Source: an uncultured Sutterella sp. (GTDB lineage: Bacteria; Pseudomonadota; Gammaproteobacteria; Burkholderiales; Burkholderiaceae_F). From it: DNA of 43,557 nucleotides. Under the pieces are notes generated by a model. The model did no database searches and was not told the DNA's origin. It worked only from the letters and a program-made list of their open reading frames with translations. How positions within the stretch are numbered: position 1 is the stretch's first letter; the number at the start of each line of letters is the position of its first letter. The DNA lies in the NCBI GenBank assembly GCA_900544255.1, contig UQUM01000018.1, positions 1-43,557 on the forward strand, written 5' to 3'. Of this stretch, positions 7,698 to 15,840 are shown one piece after another. A program made the translations under genes and the position numbers.

Positions 7698-8444
7698 TCA
7701 GTCCCCGAACCACTTCTTGTAGATCGTCTGGTAGCTGCCGTCCTCGCGCATTTCTTTTAAGGCCTTGTCGACGGCGTTCTTCACCTTGTCGTTGCCCTTT
7801 TTCACCGCAAAGCCGAAGTATTCCGAATCAAGCCGCGTCTTCTGCATCGTAAGGCCCTTGGCAGCTCTGGCATTCTTCACCATGAAGTAGCCGATCACGG
7901 GGCGATCCGTGATGACGGCGTCGCTTCCCTGCAGCTTCAGATCTTGGAAGGCTTCCGCCCCGGTATTGAAGGCCTTGATGTGCGCGCCCTTGATGCCCTT
8001 GGCAACGTCGGCACCGGTGGTACCGATCTGCACAGCGACGGTCTTACCTTCCAAAGACGTCAGATCCTTGTACTTCTCCACGTCCTTCGTGCGCACGAGC
8101 AGTCCCTGCCCGGCTTCGTAATAGGGCTCGCAAAAATCCACCTTCTTCTTGCGGTCTTCCGTGATGGTGATCCCCGAAACCGCAATGTCGATGGCGCCCG
8201 TGAAGAGAGCCGGAATCAGACCGTCAAACCCCATGTTGACGAGCTTTACGTCGTACCCAGCGCGCTTACCGATTTCGCGAATGAGATCCATGTCAAAGCC
8301 CACGTACTCGCGAGACTGCGTGTCCAGAAATTCAAACGGCGCAAAGGTGGGATGCGTCCCCACGCGCAGTTCTTCGGCTGCCTGAACCGTCCCGGCAAAA
8401 AGCGCCGCCGCCATCGCGGCGGCCGCAAAAATACGTGTCTTCAT
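7698..8444 (-). CDS. periplasmic amino-acid-type substrate-binding protein (SBP family 3)
   Basis: The 248 residues start with a clear Sec signal peptide (cleavage likely after GTVQA, near residue 22). A bacterial extracellular solute-binding family 3 fold follows: LRVGTHPTFAPFEF, FDMDLIREIGKRAGY, FDGLIPALFTGAIDIAVSGI, and VQIGTTGADVAKG. Relatives bind polar amino acids for ABC importers. No permease or ATPase gene is adjacent, and a terminator follows, so this is an orphan receptor that must work with components encoded elsewhere. The ligand cannot be told from the sequence. Confidence 0.9.
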   Translation of the reverse strand: MKTRIFAAAAMAAALFAGTVQAAEELRVGTHPTFAPFEFLDTQSREYVGFDMDLIREIGKRAGYDVKLVNMGFDGLIPALFTGAIDIAVSGITITEDRKKKVDFCEPYYEAGQGLLVRTKDVEKYKDLTSLEGKTVAVQIGTTGADVAKGIKGAHIKAFNTGAEAFQDLKLQGSDAVITDRPVIGYFMVKNARAAKGLTMQKTRLDSEYFGFAVKKGNDKVKNAVDKALKEMREDGSYQTIYKKWFGD

Positions 8445-8614
8445 AACAAAAACCCTCAGTAAAATGGAACCTTCGACTCAAGACGGCACACAGGAGAGTG
8501 TCCCGTCTTCCCGGCGCCCGTTGTTCGGCGCATTGTGCTCCGTTTATTGAAAAACGTCACCTATTTGGCGACAAAACCACCTTCACCTTCTCATTTTCAC
8601 CCAGCGCCGATGCG

Positions 8615-8656
8615 AAAAAAAGGGAGCGGCCGTTCTTTCGGTCACCCCCTCTTTTT
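8615..8656 (-). terminator. hairpin terminator after secF
   Basis: On the minus strand a stem of GGGGGTGACCG with CGGCCGCTCCC (some mismatches) encloses AAAGAA and is followed by seven T residues. It closes the yajC-secD-secF operon. Confidence 0.7.
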
Positions 8657-8673
8657 TCCCTGTCAGACTCGGA

Positions 8674-9609
8674 TTAAGGCACCATCGCCTGTACGTCGTC
8701 TTTCTTCACAGGTTTTACAAGGTCTTCACGTTTTACCCCGAGGTACATTGCGATCGCTGCCGCAACGAACACCGACGAGTAAATCGAAAGGCAGATACCG
8801 ATCGTGAGCGCCAAAGAGAAGTGGTGCAGCGCGGGACCGCCGAAGAAGAACATCGACAAAGTCATGGCAAGAGTCGACGTATGCGTAATGATCGTACGCG
8901 AAATCGTCGCCGTAATGGCGGAGTTAATGACTTCCATCGTATCCGTGCGGCGCATCTTCCGGAAGTGCTCACGCACGCGGTCGAAAATAATCACGGACTC
9001 GTTCACCGAGTACCCCAACGCCGCCAACACGGCCGCCAACACGGGCAGCGAAAATTCCCACTGCATGATGGCGAAAATCCCCACGACAATGATGATGTCG
9101 TGCATATTGGCGATGATGGCCGCCACGGCAAACTTCCATTCAAACCGCAGCGACAGATAGATGATGATTCCCAGCACCACGAGCATCAGGGCCGTAGCAC
9201 CGTCAGTCGCAAGTTCTTCCCCGACCTGCGGCCCCACGAATTCGTTGTTGAGAATCTTCACGTCAGGTGCTTTCGCAGAAAGCACTTTGAGAAGTTCCTG
9301 AGCCTGCTGCCCCGAGGATTCACCTTCCTTCATCGGAAGTCGAATCATCAGGTCGCGCGCCGTGCCGTAATTCTGCACGGCAGCGTCCACCCCCAGACCT
9401 TCCTGAATCGTGTTGCGGACGTCTTCGGCGGAAACCGCTTCCGGGTAATTCACGACGACCTGCGTGCCACCCGTGAATTCGATCGAAAACGCGAGCCCGT
9501 GCGTGAAAATCCAGTACACGGCAAACAGGAACGAAACAATCGACACCGAGTTCAAAATGTGCGAATAACGCATGAACGGGATGGTCTTATGAATGCGGAA
9601 AAATTCCAT
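8674..9609 (-). CDS. secF: protein translocase subunit SecF
   Basis: SecF pairs with SecD in the inner membrane and uses the proton-motive force to help complete protein export through SecYEG. The 311 residues show the family pattern: an N-terminal transmembrane helix, FSIEFTGGTQVVV opening the first periplasmic domain, then five more helices with ALGYSVNESVIIFDRVRE, which holds the conserved acidic and arginine residues, and TISRTIITHTSTL. The start MEFFRIHKTIPFM is typical. It lies 16 bp after secD. Confidence 0.97.
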   Translation of the reverse strand: MEFFRIHKTIPFMRYSHILNSVSIVSFLFAVYWIFTHGLAFSIEFTGGTQVVVNYPEAVSAEDVRNTIQEGLGVDAAVQNYGTARDLMIRLPMKEGESSGQQAQELLKVLSAKAPDVKILNNEFVGPQVGEELATDGATALMLVVLGIIIYLSLRFEWKFAVAAIIANMHDIIIVVGIFAIMQWEFSLPVLAAVLAALGYSVNESVIIFDRVREHFRKMRRTDTMEVINSAITATISRTIITHTSTLAMTLSMFFFGGPALHHFSLALTIGICLSIYSSVFVAAAIAMYLGVKREDLVKPVKKDDVQAMVP

Positions 9610-9625
9610 TTTGTCTCTCCTCCCG

Positions 9626-11509
9626 TTAAACCTTCGCCGTATCCGGTTTCCACACCTGGCCGATATGAACCTTGGTGAGTTTCTTCTGACGACCGTAGAT
9701 GAGGTTAATCAACGCACGGGACACGACGACCGACGTAAAGATCGAGGTCATGATCCCGAGGCAGTGCACCACGGCGAACCCGCGCACAGGGCCGGAACCG
9801 AAGATGAGAAGTGCAATACCGGCAATGAGGCTCGTCACGTTGGAGTCGATAATCGTATTAAACGCCACGTCATACCCTTCGCTGATCGCGAGCTGCGGCG
9901 AGCGTCCCACGCGAAGTTCTTCACGCACGCGTTCGTTAATAAGCACATTCGAGTCCACGGCCATACCGAGCGTGAGCGCAATAGCGGCAATACCCGGCAG
10001 CGTCAGGGTCGCCTGCAGCATCGACAGGATGGCCACGAGGCACATGACGTTAGCCATCAGCGCCACGGCACTCACCACGCCGAACACCTGGTAGTAGAGC
10101 ATCATGAAGATCGCGACGATGGCGAACCCGCAGATCGTGGACTTAAAGCCCGCCTGAATGTTGTCCGCACCCAAGCTCGGTCCGATCAGACGTTCTTCCA
10201 CGATTTCCATCGGCGCCGCTAAGGAACCGGCGCGAAGCAAAAGGGCCGTATCCGTCGCTTCAATCGTCGACATACGTCCCGAAATCTGCACGCGGCCGCC
10301 GGCGATTTCCTGACGGATCACGGGAGCGGTCACGACTTCACCCTTGCCCTTTTCAAAGAGGATGATGGCCATGCGCTTACCGACGTTGTCGCGCGTCACG
10401 TCGCGGAAGATGCGGGCCCCCTTATTGTCAAGCGTGAGGTTCACCGTGGGTTCCTGCGTCTGAGAATCAAACCCGGGCTGAGCATCGTTCAAGTTTTCGC
10501 CCGTGAGGATCACGCGGCGCTTCACCAGAATCGAGCGTCCCTCACGGTCAAGATACTTTTCGTCGCCGAAGGGCACGTTCCCCTGCTGCATCTGGCTGTA
10601 GGCTTCGGGCGAATCGTCCACCATGCGCACTTCGAGCGTAGCCGTACGACCGAGAATGTCCTTGGCTTTTGCCGTATCCTGCACGCCGGGGAGCTGCACC
10701 ACAATGCGGTCCGCGCCCTGCTGAGCAATGACGGGTTCTGCCACACCCAATTCATTGATTCGGTTGTGCAGCGTCGAAATATTCTGCTTGAGCGAATATT
10801 CCTGCACGTTCTGAATCGCCTTCTGGGAGAGTTCCGCGGTGATGAGGAACTTGCCGTCGGCATCAACTTCCTTAAAGGTGAGATCCGGCTGCGTCTGACG
10901 CATCACGTCCGCGGCGCGCGCCCGATCGTCCGCATTGTTAAAGCGCACTTCGATCGTATTGCCCGCACGGCTGATGCCCGCGTGACGAATCTTCTTGTCG
11001 CGGAATTGGGTCCGGAGATCCGCCGCCGCACTTTCGGCCTTCTTCTGAATGGCCGTGTGCATATCAACCTGCAAGAGGAAATGCACACCGCCCCGAAGGT
11101 CAAGCCCCAGGTACATCGGCAGCGCATTGATCTTCAGAAGCCAAGCAGGGGTGTTGGGAACCAAGTTCGGCGCCACGATGTACGAGGGATCCGTACGGTC
11201 AGGATTAAGCGCCTTTTCAATCGCTTCACGGGCCTGAAGTTGTTCTTCGGCCTGCGTCGGGTCAAAACGCACGCGAACCGTGTTCTGCTGCGCCCCCTGT
11301 TCAAAGAAGATGCCGTTGGGCTTTAAGCCGGCGTCTTTTAAAGCCGCTTCAACCCGGGTTTGGACGGCTTCGTCAATCTTTACGGTGGATTTGCCGGAGG
11401 AAACCTGCACGGCCGGTGATTCGCCGTAGAAGTTGGGAAGGGTGTAGATACCCGCCACCAACAGCACGACCGCAATCACGATGTATTTCCAGAGAGCGTA
11501 GCGGTTCAT
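9626..11509 (-). CDS. secD: protein translocase subunit SecD
   Basis: SecD is the partner of SecF. The 627 residues start MNRYALWKY with a membrane helix, then GLDLRGGVHFLLQVD, the signature of the first periplasmic region, a large periplasmic domain, and a C-terminal six-helix block. That block includes IALTLGMAVDSNVLINERVREE, which contains the conserved aspartate and arginine of RND-type proton coupling. The gene follows yajC after a 146-bp gap that contains an inverted repeat (11598-11629) and precedes secF closely. Confidence 0.97.
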   Translation of the reverse strand: MNRYALWKYIVIAVVLLVAGIYTLPNFYGESPAVQVSSGKSTVKIDEAVQTRVEAALKDAGLKPNGIFFEQGAQQNTVRVRFDPTQAEEQLQAREAIEKALNPDRTDPSYIVAPNLVPNTPAWLLKINALPMYLGLDLRGGVHFLLQVDMHTAIQKKAESAAADLRTQFRDKKIRHAGISRAGNTIEVRFNNADDRARAADVMRQTQPDLTFKEVDADGKFLITAELSQKAIQNVQEYSLKQNISTLHNRINELGVAEPVIAQQGADRIVVQLPGVQDTAKAKDILGRTATLEVRMVDDSPEAYSQMQQGNVPFGDEKYLDREGRSILVKRRVILTGENLNDAQPGFDSQTQEPTVNLTLDNKGARIFRDVTRDNVGKRMAIILFEKGKGEVVTAPVIRQEIAGGRVQISGRMSTIEATDTALLLRAGSLAAPMEIVEERLIGPSLGADNIQAGFKSTICGFAIVAIFMMLYYQVFGVVSAVALMANVMCLVAILSMLQATLTLPGIAAIALTLGMAVDSNVLINERVREELRVGRSPQLAISEGYDVAFNTIIDSNVTSLIAGIALLIFGSGPVRGFAVVHCLGIMTSIFTSVVVSRALINLIYGRQKKLTKVHIGQVWKPDTAKV

Positions 11510-11597
11510 AAATAGCTTCAGGAAAAAAGTTAAGGGATGACTCCCCGAAAGCGCGCCGCCTTTTAATTACGAAGGCGACGTGCCTTTGAACGCGAAA

Positions 11598-11629
11598 CGG
11601 GCGTTCCTCGTCATTGAGAAGAACGCCCG
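11598..11629 (-). promoter_or_regulatory. strong hairpin between yajC and secD
   Basis: A perfect 9-bp inverted repeat, CGGGCGTTC/GAACGCCCG, has a 14-base loop. It lies inside the yajC-secD gap. It has no T run on the minus strand, so it is not a standard terminator. It may be an attenuator, a processing site or an mRNA stabiliser. Confidence 0.5.
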
Positions 11630-11655
11630 GGGCTCAAAAGCCGAAACGCCGTCGG

Positions 11656-11997
11656 TTAAATCGACTTGATGGTGCCCTTGGGCAACACCGTCTGCACCGC
11701 ACCGCGCTGCATGGTAATCGTCACGGGCTTGTCGTCGACGCGGCTGATTTCAATCACGATGTACTGTTCGTTGAGATCCGCAATGCGGCCGGCAATGCCG
11801 CCCAGCGTGAGGATTTCGTCGCCCTTGGCGAGTTCCGAGCACATCTTCATGTGTTCCTTCTGACGCTTCTGCTGCGGACGGATGAGGAAGAACCAGAAAA
11901 CAACAAAAATCAGTGCGATCGGAAGGATCTGCATCAGGATGCCGCCGGCAGAATCGCTGGCGGCGGTCTGCGCCATAGCGTCGGTAATGAAGAACAC
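11656..11997 (-). CDS. yajC: preprotein translocase accessory protein YajC
   Basis: YajC is a small single-span membrane protein that co-purifies with SecDF. The 113 residues have an N-terminal helix (GILMQILPIALIFVVFWFFL) followed at once by the conserved RPQQKRQKEH and a cytosolic beta domain (GDEILTLGGIAGRI). It is the first gene of the yajC-secD-secF operon. The 240 bp upstream, to rpsI, hold no gene and should contain its promoter. Confidence 0.96.
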   Translation of the reverse strand: MFFITDAMAQTAASDSAGGILMQILPIALIFVVFWFFLIRPQQKRQKEHMKMCSELAKGDEILTLGGIAGRIADLNEQYIVIEISRVDDKPVTITMQRGAVQTVLPKGTIKSI

Positions 11998-12237
11998 AAC
12001 TGTCCCCTTTCTCAGTAAAAACTCCGGCCGGATTTCTTCCGACGGAGGCTAAAAAAACGTATCGGGCATTATACGGATTCGTCTGCGTACCCACACACAG
12101 AGAAACTGCAAAAAAATGCGTCGCCAAACGAAGAATGCCCTTTCGAATAACGAAAAAACCGCCCTCCGGCATCTTGTCCGAAAAGCGGCTTTCTCTTGTC
12201 TGCCCGGAAAAGATCCCCCGGGCAAACCGGTAAGCAA

Positions 12238-12630
12238 TTAGCGCTTGCTGAACTGCTTGGCGCGGCGGGCCTTCTTGAGACCGACCTTCTTACGTTCCAC
12301 CTCGCGGGCATCGCGCGTGACGAGGCCGGCGTTGGAGAGAACGGACTTGAGGTTCGCGTCGTAGTCGATCAGAGCACGGGTGATGCCGTGACGAACAGCA
12401 CCGGCCTGGCCGGATTCACCGCCGCCGACAACGTTCACCATAATGTCGAACGTTTCGGTGTTTTCGGTGAGCTGCAGGGGCTGCATGACGATCATGCGGC
12501 CGGTTTCGCGCTTGAAGAAATCGTTGAGGTCACGACCGTTGATCACGATCTTGCCCGTGCCGCGCTTGATGAACACGCGGGCGACGGAGCTCTTGCGGCG
12601 GCCGGTACCGTAGTTGTAGTTGCCGATCAT
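12238..12630 (-). CDS. rpsI: 30S ribosomal protein S9
   Basis: S9 binds the 30S head, and its basic tail reaches the P site. The 130 residues carry YGTGRRKSSVARV at the start, GGGESGQAGAVRHGITRAL in the middle, and the typical arginine/lysine-rich end KKARRAKQFSKR. It follows rplM by 11 bp, the standard L13-S9 operon. A GC-rich stem (GCCCGG/CCGGGC, about 12206-12223) lies downstream without a T run. Confidence 0.98.
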   Translation of the reverse strand: MIGNYNYGTGRRKSSVARVFIKRGTGKIVINGRDLNDFFKRETGRMIVMQPLQLTENTETFDIMVNVVGGGESGQAGAVRHGITRALIDYDANLKSVLSNAGLVTRDAREVERKKVGLKKARRAKQFSKR

Positions 12631-12641
12631 TGTAGTCTTCC

Positions 12642-13079
12642 TTAGATATCAAGAACCTTGGGCTGCTGAGCAGAGTGCGGATGTTCGTTGCCCGCATAGA
12701 TGTGGAGCTTCTTGATCATCGCATAGCCCAGGGGTCCCTTCGGAAGCATGCCCTTAACGGCGATTTCGAGCGCGCGGCCCGGATGCTTCGCCTGCATTTC
12801 CACAAAGGTCGTTTCGTACACGCCGCCGGGGTAACCGGTGTGGCGGTAGTAGGTCTTCTTGCCCGCTTTTTCAGCAGACATCACAATCTTGTCGGCGTTG
12901 ATCACGACGATGTAGTCGCCCGTATCGACGTGCGGCGTGAATTCGGGCTTGTGCTTGCCGCGCAGACGAGCGGCAATTTCGCTGGCAAGGCGACCGAGCA
13001 CCTTGTTGCTGCCGTCGACCACGTACCAGTCGCGCTTAACTTCGAGCGGCTTGGCCGAAAAGGTCTTCATTGTTTTCAC
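12642..13079 (-). CDS. rplM: 50S ribosomal protein L13
   Basis: L13 is an early 50S assembly protein. The 145 residues contain the family start KTFSAKP, WYVVDGSNKVLGRLAS, and RGKHKPEFTPHVDTGDYIVVINA, and end with a YAGNEHPHSAQQP stretch. It has a good ribosome-binding site (AGGTGAA) and is the first gene of the rplM-rpsI operon. In E. coli L13 represses its own operon through the mRNA leader. Here 13080-13194 would be the leader, but no clear structure is seen. Confidence 0.98.
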   Translation of the reverse strand: MKTMKTFSAKPLEVKRDWYVVDGSNKVLGRLASEIAARLRGKHKPEFTPHVDTGDYIVVINADKIVMSAEKAGKKTYYRHTGYPGGVYETTFVEMQAKHPGRALEIAVKGMLPKGPLGYAMIKKLHIYAGNEHPHSAQQPKVLDI

Positions 13080-13393
13080 CTAATAATAAGGGACGTTCCT
13101 GATCCGTCTCGCAGAGGGTGGCGCCTCACGCTTTGGCAAACGGGGAAAATACCGTTCGTCTGACAGACAAGACTCCGTCAAAATATCGACAAAACTGAGT
13201 GTTTCTCTTTATCGGAACACTCAGCGTAATTGATTGTTTTGCTGAAGTTTTCCCGAACTTTTTCTGCAGTCGGTTCAGTGGAAACGGGGAAACCGGCCGC
13301 GTTCGGCAAAAAATCAGGGTGCGGATTCTACACAAAGAAATCATTGGACGCAAGTTGTTTTTCAAAGAATTTTCGCGTCCCGCCTCGAGCAAC
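13080..13393. other. intergenic region between rplM and gntR
   Basis: 314 bp without a gene. It holds the gntR terminator (13190-13224) and presumably the rplM promoter and leader downstream of it. An open frame on the minus strand crosses this region (13126-13455), but it runs into gntR in another frame and looks non-coding. Confidence 0.5.
13190..13224 (-). terminator. hairpin terminator after gntR
   Basis: A perfect 9-bp stem, CTGAGTGTT/AACACTCAG, is followed on the minus strand by TTTTGTCG. It lies 170 bp past the gntR stop codon. Confidence 0.7.
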
Positions 13394-14152
13394 TCAGTCT
13401 TCAATCGCCCGCCCCACGCCGTCGTCATCCAAGCGGACGTTGAGGTTGAAGGCATAGCGATCCGCAGGATGGTAGGAAACGGTCGTCAGAATCACTTTCC
13501 CGTGGGCACTCACGTAGCGGCGCAGTATCCGCAGGCACGGCGCCCCCGTTTCCGCCCTGAGGTTCTTCGCCGCCTCCTCCGTCAAAGTCGTCGCCTCAAT
13601 CGTCTGCCGCACCTCCGTGCAGTGCTTTCCCTTCACTCGAGTAATGACGTCGATCATCAGATGATCCGGCGCTTTCTTGGCTTCAGCAATAAGATCCTGC
13701 CACGAACGATCCACGTATTCCGTCGTCCAGGCAATGGGTGGATCCTCGGGCGTTGCCCCCAGGCGGATCATGGAAAAACGGATAAAGGTTTCACCGGGCG
13801 GACAGTGTATTTTTTCCGCCAACTCCCGACTCACCACACATTCTCTGACATCGATGATCTCTCGGGGATTTTTGCTCGCAAGTCGCCCCAAGTCCGACAG
13901 GGTACTCAAACTCTGATCAAAGTTCTGACTTTTCCCCTTACTCACCACCCGAGTTCCCACGTGGGGCGTTCTCACGATCATGCCGTTTTTTTCAAGAACG
14001 GCGAGCGCCGCTCGCACCGTACTGCGGGAGAGCCCCTCCTGCTGCACTAATTCCGGTTCCGACGGGAGGAAGTCCCCGACGACGTACTTCCCGGTTTTGA
14101 TGCGGCGGATTAATCGCTGTGCCAAACGGTCGCTCAAAAGTTCCCGTGCCAT
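13394..14152 (-). CDS. GntR-family regulator with UTRA domain
   Basis: The 252 residues have an N-terminal winged helix-turn-helix at about residues 10-70 (FLPSEPELVQQEGLSRSTVRAAL, then GMIVRTPHVGTRV). A C-terminal UTRA ligand-binding domain follows (HutC subfamily), with EVRQTIEATTLTEEAAKNL and the typical RRYVSAHGKVILTTVSYHPADRY ending. I chose ATG 14152 (MARELLSD) because AAGG lies 8 bp before it; a GTG at 14161 adds three residues. It lies downstream of the lyase and transporter genes on the same strand. It is a plausible regulator of that module, with a small organic molecule as effector. An IS-type right end (14166-14249) abuts its 5' end. Confidence 0.9.
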   Translation of the reverse strand: MARELLSDRLAQRLIRRIKTGKYVVGDFLPSEPELVQQEGLSRSTVRAALAVLEKNGMIVRTPHVGTRVVSKGKSQNFDQSLSTLSDLGRLASKNPREIIDVRECVVSRELAEKIHCPPGETFIRFSMIRLGATPEDPPIAWTTEYVDRSWQDLIAEAKKAPDHLMIDVITRVKGKHCTEVRQTIEATTLTEEAAKNLRAETGAPCLRILRRYVSAHGKVILTTVSYHPADRYAFNLNVRLDDDGVGRAIED

Positions 14153-14165
14153 GCCATACACCTTT

Positions 14166-14249
14166 TTGACGTACTCCCCAACCTAACGGCTGAGGATTCT
14201 TGGATCAAACGCCGGATGCCGACCTTCGTCGGTCTGACTCCGGCTCTCC
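14166..14249 (-). repeat. right end of an IS200/IS605-type element, solo copy 2
   Basis: This is the inverted second copy of the block at 57-139. The stop codon of the copy 1 tail (TGA) is CGA here. The hairpin is CCTCAGCC-GTTA-GGTTGGGG. Its changes relative to copy 1 keep or improve pairing (A-A became A-T, G-C became G-U), which suggests a selected or recently functional RNA structure. It ends GGGGAGTACGTCAA at 14166, only four bases before the GTG and 13 before the ATG of gntR. No tnpB gene is attached, so it is a solo end. Confidence 0.6.
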
Positions 14250-14251
14250 AG

Positions 14252-14290
14252 AAAAAACCGCCCGGGAGCTCACTGCCGCCGGACGGTTCT
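14252..14290 (-). terminator. hairpin terminator after the DASS transporter gene
   Basis: On the minus strand AACCGTCCGG pairs with CCGGGCGGTT (one G-T pair) and is followed by six T residues, 25 bp after the transporter stop codon. Confidence 0.88.
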
Positions 14291-14314
14291 TGTTATCTGA
14301 CGATCGTCAGAAGT

Positions 14315-15754
14315 TTAGTAGAGACCGATCGCCTTCCACCAGAGCATACCGCTTGCAAACACGATGATGATGTTGAGCGTCACCAGAATAAAATTGATTC
14401 TGTAGAACCGTGGGCGACTGAAGTAACCCGTACTGAAGTACACGGGGCCGGGGCCGCCGGCGTATTCAGTAATCGACCACATGAAGTTTGTGAAAATACC
14501 GAAGCAGATCGCCACCATCATCGGAGGCGCACCAGCACCGATCGCCACTGCACCGAAGGGAACATACATCGCCGCCACGTGCCCCGTTGCCGTTGCAAAC
14601 GCGTAGTGCAGATAGATGTAGGCAAACCCAAGAACCAAGAACGCCACAAGCCAACTCACGCCGGAAACCCCGGCCGCAAACCCCGCGACCATCCAGGTAA
14701 TGAACCCGAGCTTCGTCAGACCGCCAGCCAAGGCAATGATGGCGGAGAACCAGACAACCGTATCCCAAGCCGATTTTTCACCCAACACGTCGTTCCAGGT
14801 TAGCGCACCGGACACAAGAAGGTAGGCGGCCAAGGCAATACCGATGGCGTTCGCATTAAATCCCGTCCACATGGTGGAACCCCAACCGACGAGCGCACCG
14901 ATAAAGCCTGCGAGCACCAGTTTTTCCTGCTTCGTCATCGGCCCCATCTTCGCCAACTCCGCGGCGCCCATCACCTTCGCTTCCGGCGTCTTTTTAAGCG
15001 TCGGATCGAGCATCTTGTAGGCGGCATAAGGCATCACGAAGAAGCACAGCATTGCCGGCACGAGCGCTGCCCAGAACCAACCCGCCCACGTCAAATCCAC
15101 ACCGAGACCGGATTTTGCGAGCGTCGCACACAAGGGGTTTGCGGCCATACCAGTCAGGAACAAAGCCCCCGTAATCGGCGCAAACTGAAAGCAGACCATG
15201 ATGAGGAAGTCGCCAATGCGTTTTCCCTTCTCTCCCGGTTCGGAATCCATCACCTCATTAATGGCCTTCGCAATCGGAAGAATGATGCCGCCCGAACGCG
15301 CAGTCACCGAGGGCATCGCAGGCGCCATCACAAGGTCGGCAAAACCCAACGCATAGGCCACGCCCAACGTGGAGCTCCCGATCTTGGAGAGAAGGTAATA
15401 CGCAATGCGGCGGCCGAGACCGGATTTAATAAAGCCCACGCCCAAAATAATGGCCGACCAAATCATCCACACCGCGCCCGAAGAGAACCCGGACAACGTC
15501 TGCCCCAGGGTAAGCGTGTTGGTGAAATAGCACACCGCCAAAGCAAGAATCATCAGTACGCCCGAGGGCACTGGGGACGTCAAGATGCCGACGATCGTGG
15601 CGGCGAAGATCGCCAACATATGCCAGGCTTTGCCGGCGTTTACCGCACCCGCGCTTGCCGTCAACGAATCAGGAACCGGCCAGAACCAGATCAGAACGAA
15701 AACTGCCAGAGGGATACCCCAACGCCATAGTTTTCCTGAATTGTTTGCTGCCAT
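14315..15754 (-). CDS. DASS (SLC13) family anion transporter
   Basis: The 479 residues are almost all hydrophobic helices (about 11-12). The family pattern is clear: an N-terminal WRWGIPLAVFVLIWFWPVP, repeat 1 with GFSSGAVWMIWSAIILGVGFIKSGLGRRIAYYLL, the SVTARSGGIILPIAKAI substrate-loop region, and repeat 2 with FSAIIALAGGLTKLGF. This is the CitT/TtdT-like branch of divalent anion symporters and exchangers for di- and tricarboxylates. It lies 86 bp after the lyase gene on the same strand and has its own terminator. I infer that it imports the lyase substrate or exchanges it for succinate. The exact substrate is unknown. Confidence 0.9.
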   Translation of the reverse strand: MAANNSGKLWRWGIPLAVFVLIWFWPVPDSLTASAGAVNAGKAWHMLAIFAATIVGILTSPVPSGVLMILALAVCYFTNTLTLGQTLSGFSSGAVWMIWSAIILGVGFIKSGLGRRIAYYLLSKIGSSTLGVAYALGFADLVMAPAMPSVTARSGGIILPIAKAINEVMDSEPGEKGKRIGDFLIMVCFQFAPITGALFLTGMAANPLCATLAKSGLGVDLTWAGWFWAALVPAMLCFFVMPYAAYKMLDPTLKKTPEAKVMGAAELAKMGPMTKQEKLVLAGFIGALVGWGSTMWTGFNANAIGIALAAYLLVSGALTWNDVLGEKSAWDTVVWFSAIIALAGGLTKLGFITWMVAGFAAGVSGVSWLVAFLVLGFAYIYLHYAFATATGHVAAMYVPFGAVAIGAGAPPMMVAICFGIFTNFMWSITEYAGGPGPVYFSTGYFSRPRFYRINFILVTLNIIIVFASGMLWWKAIGLY

Positions 15755-15840
15755 TTTTGAATACTCCGATGGTATTTACGGATTCAGTCAGCAACAGACG
15801 AGGTTCCCGTTGCTGACTGCTTTAGTGTTTCAAAACGATA

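Noticed and set aside
8821..9678. A 285-residue open frame antisense to secF
   Set aside because: His/Arg-rich shadow translation with no motifs; secF is clear on the minus strand.
13126..13455. A 109-residue open frame between gntR and rplM
   Set aside because: It runs out of gntR in another frame, spans the gntR terminator and has no family features.
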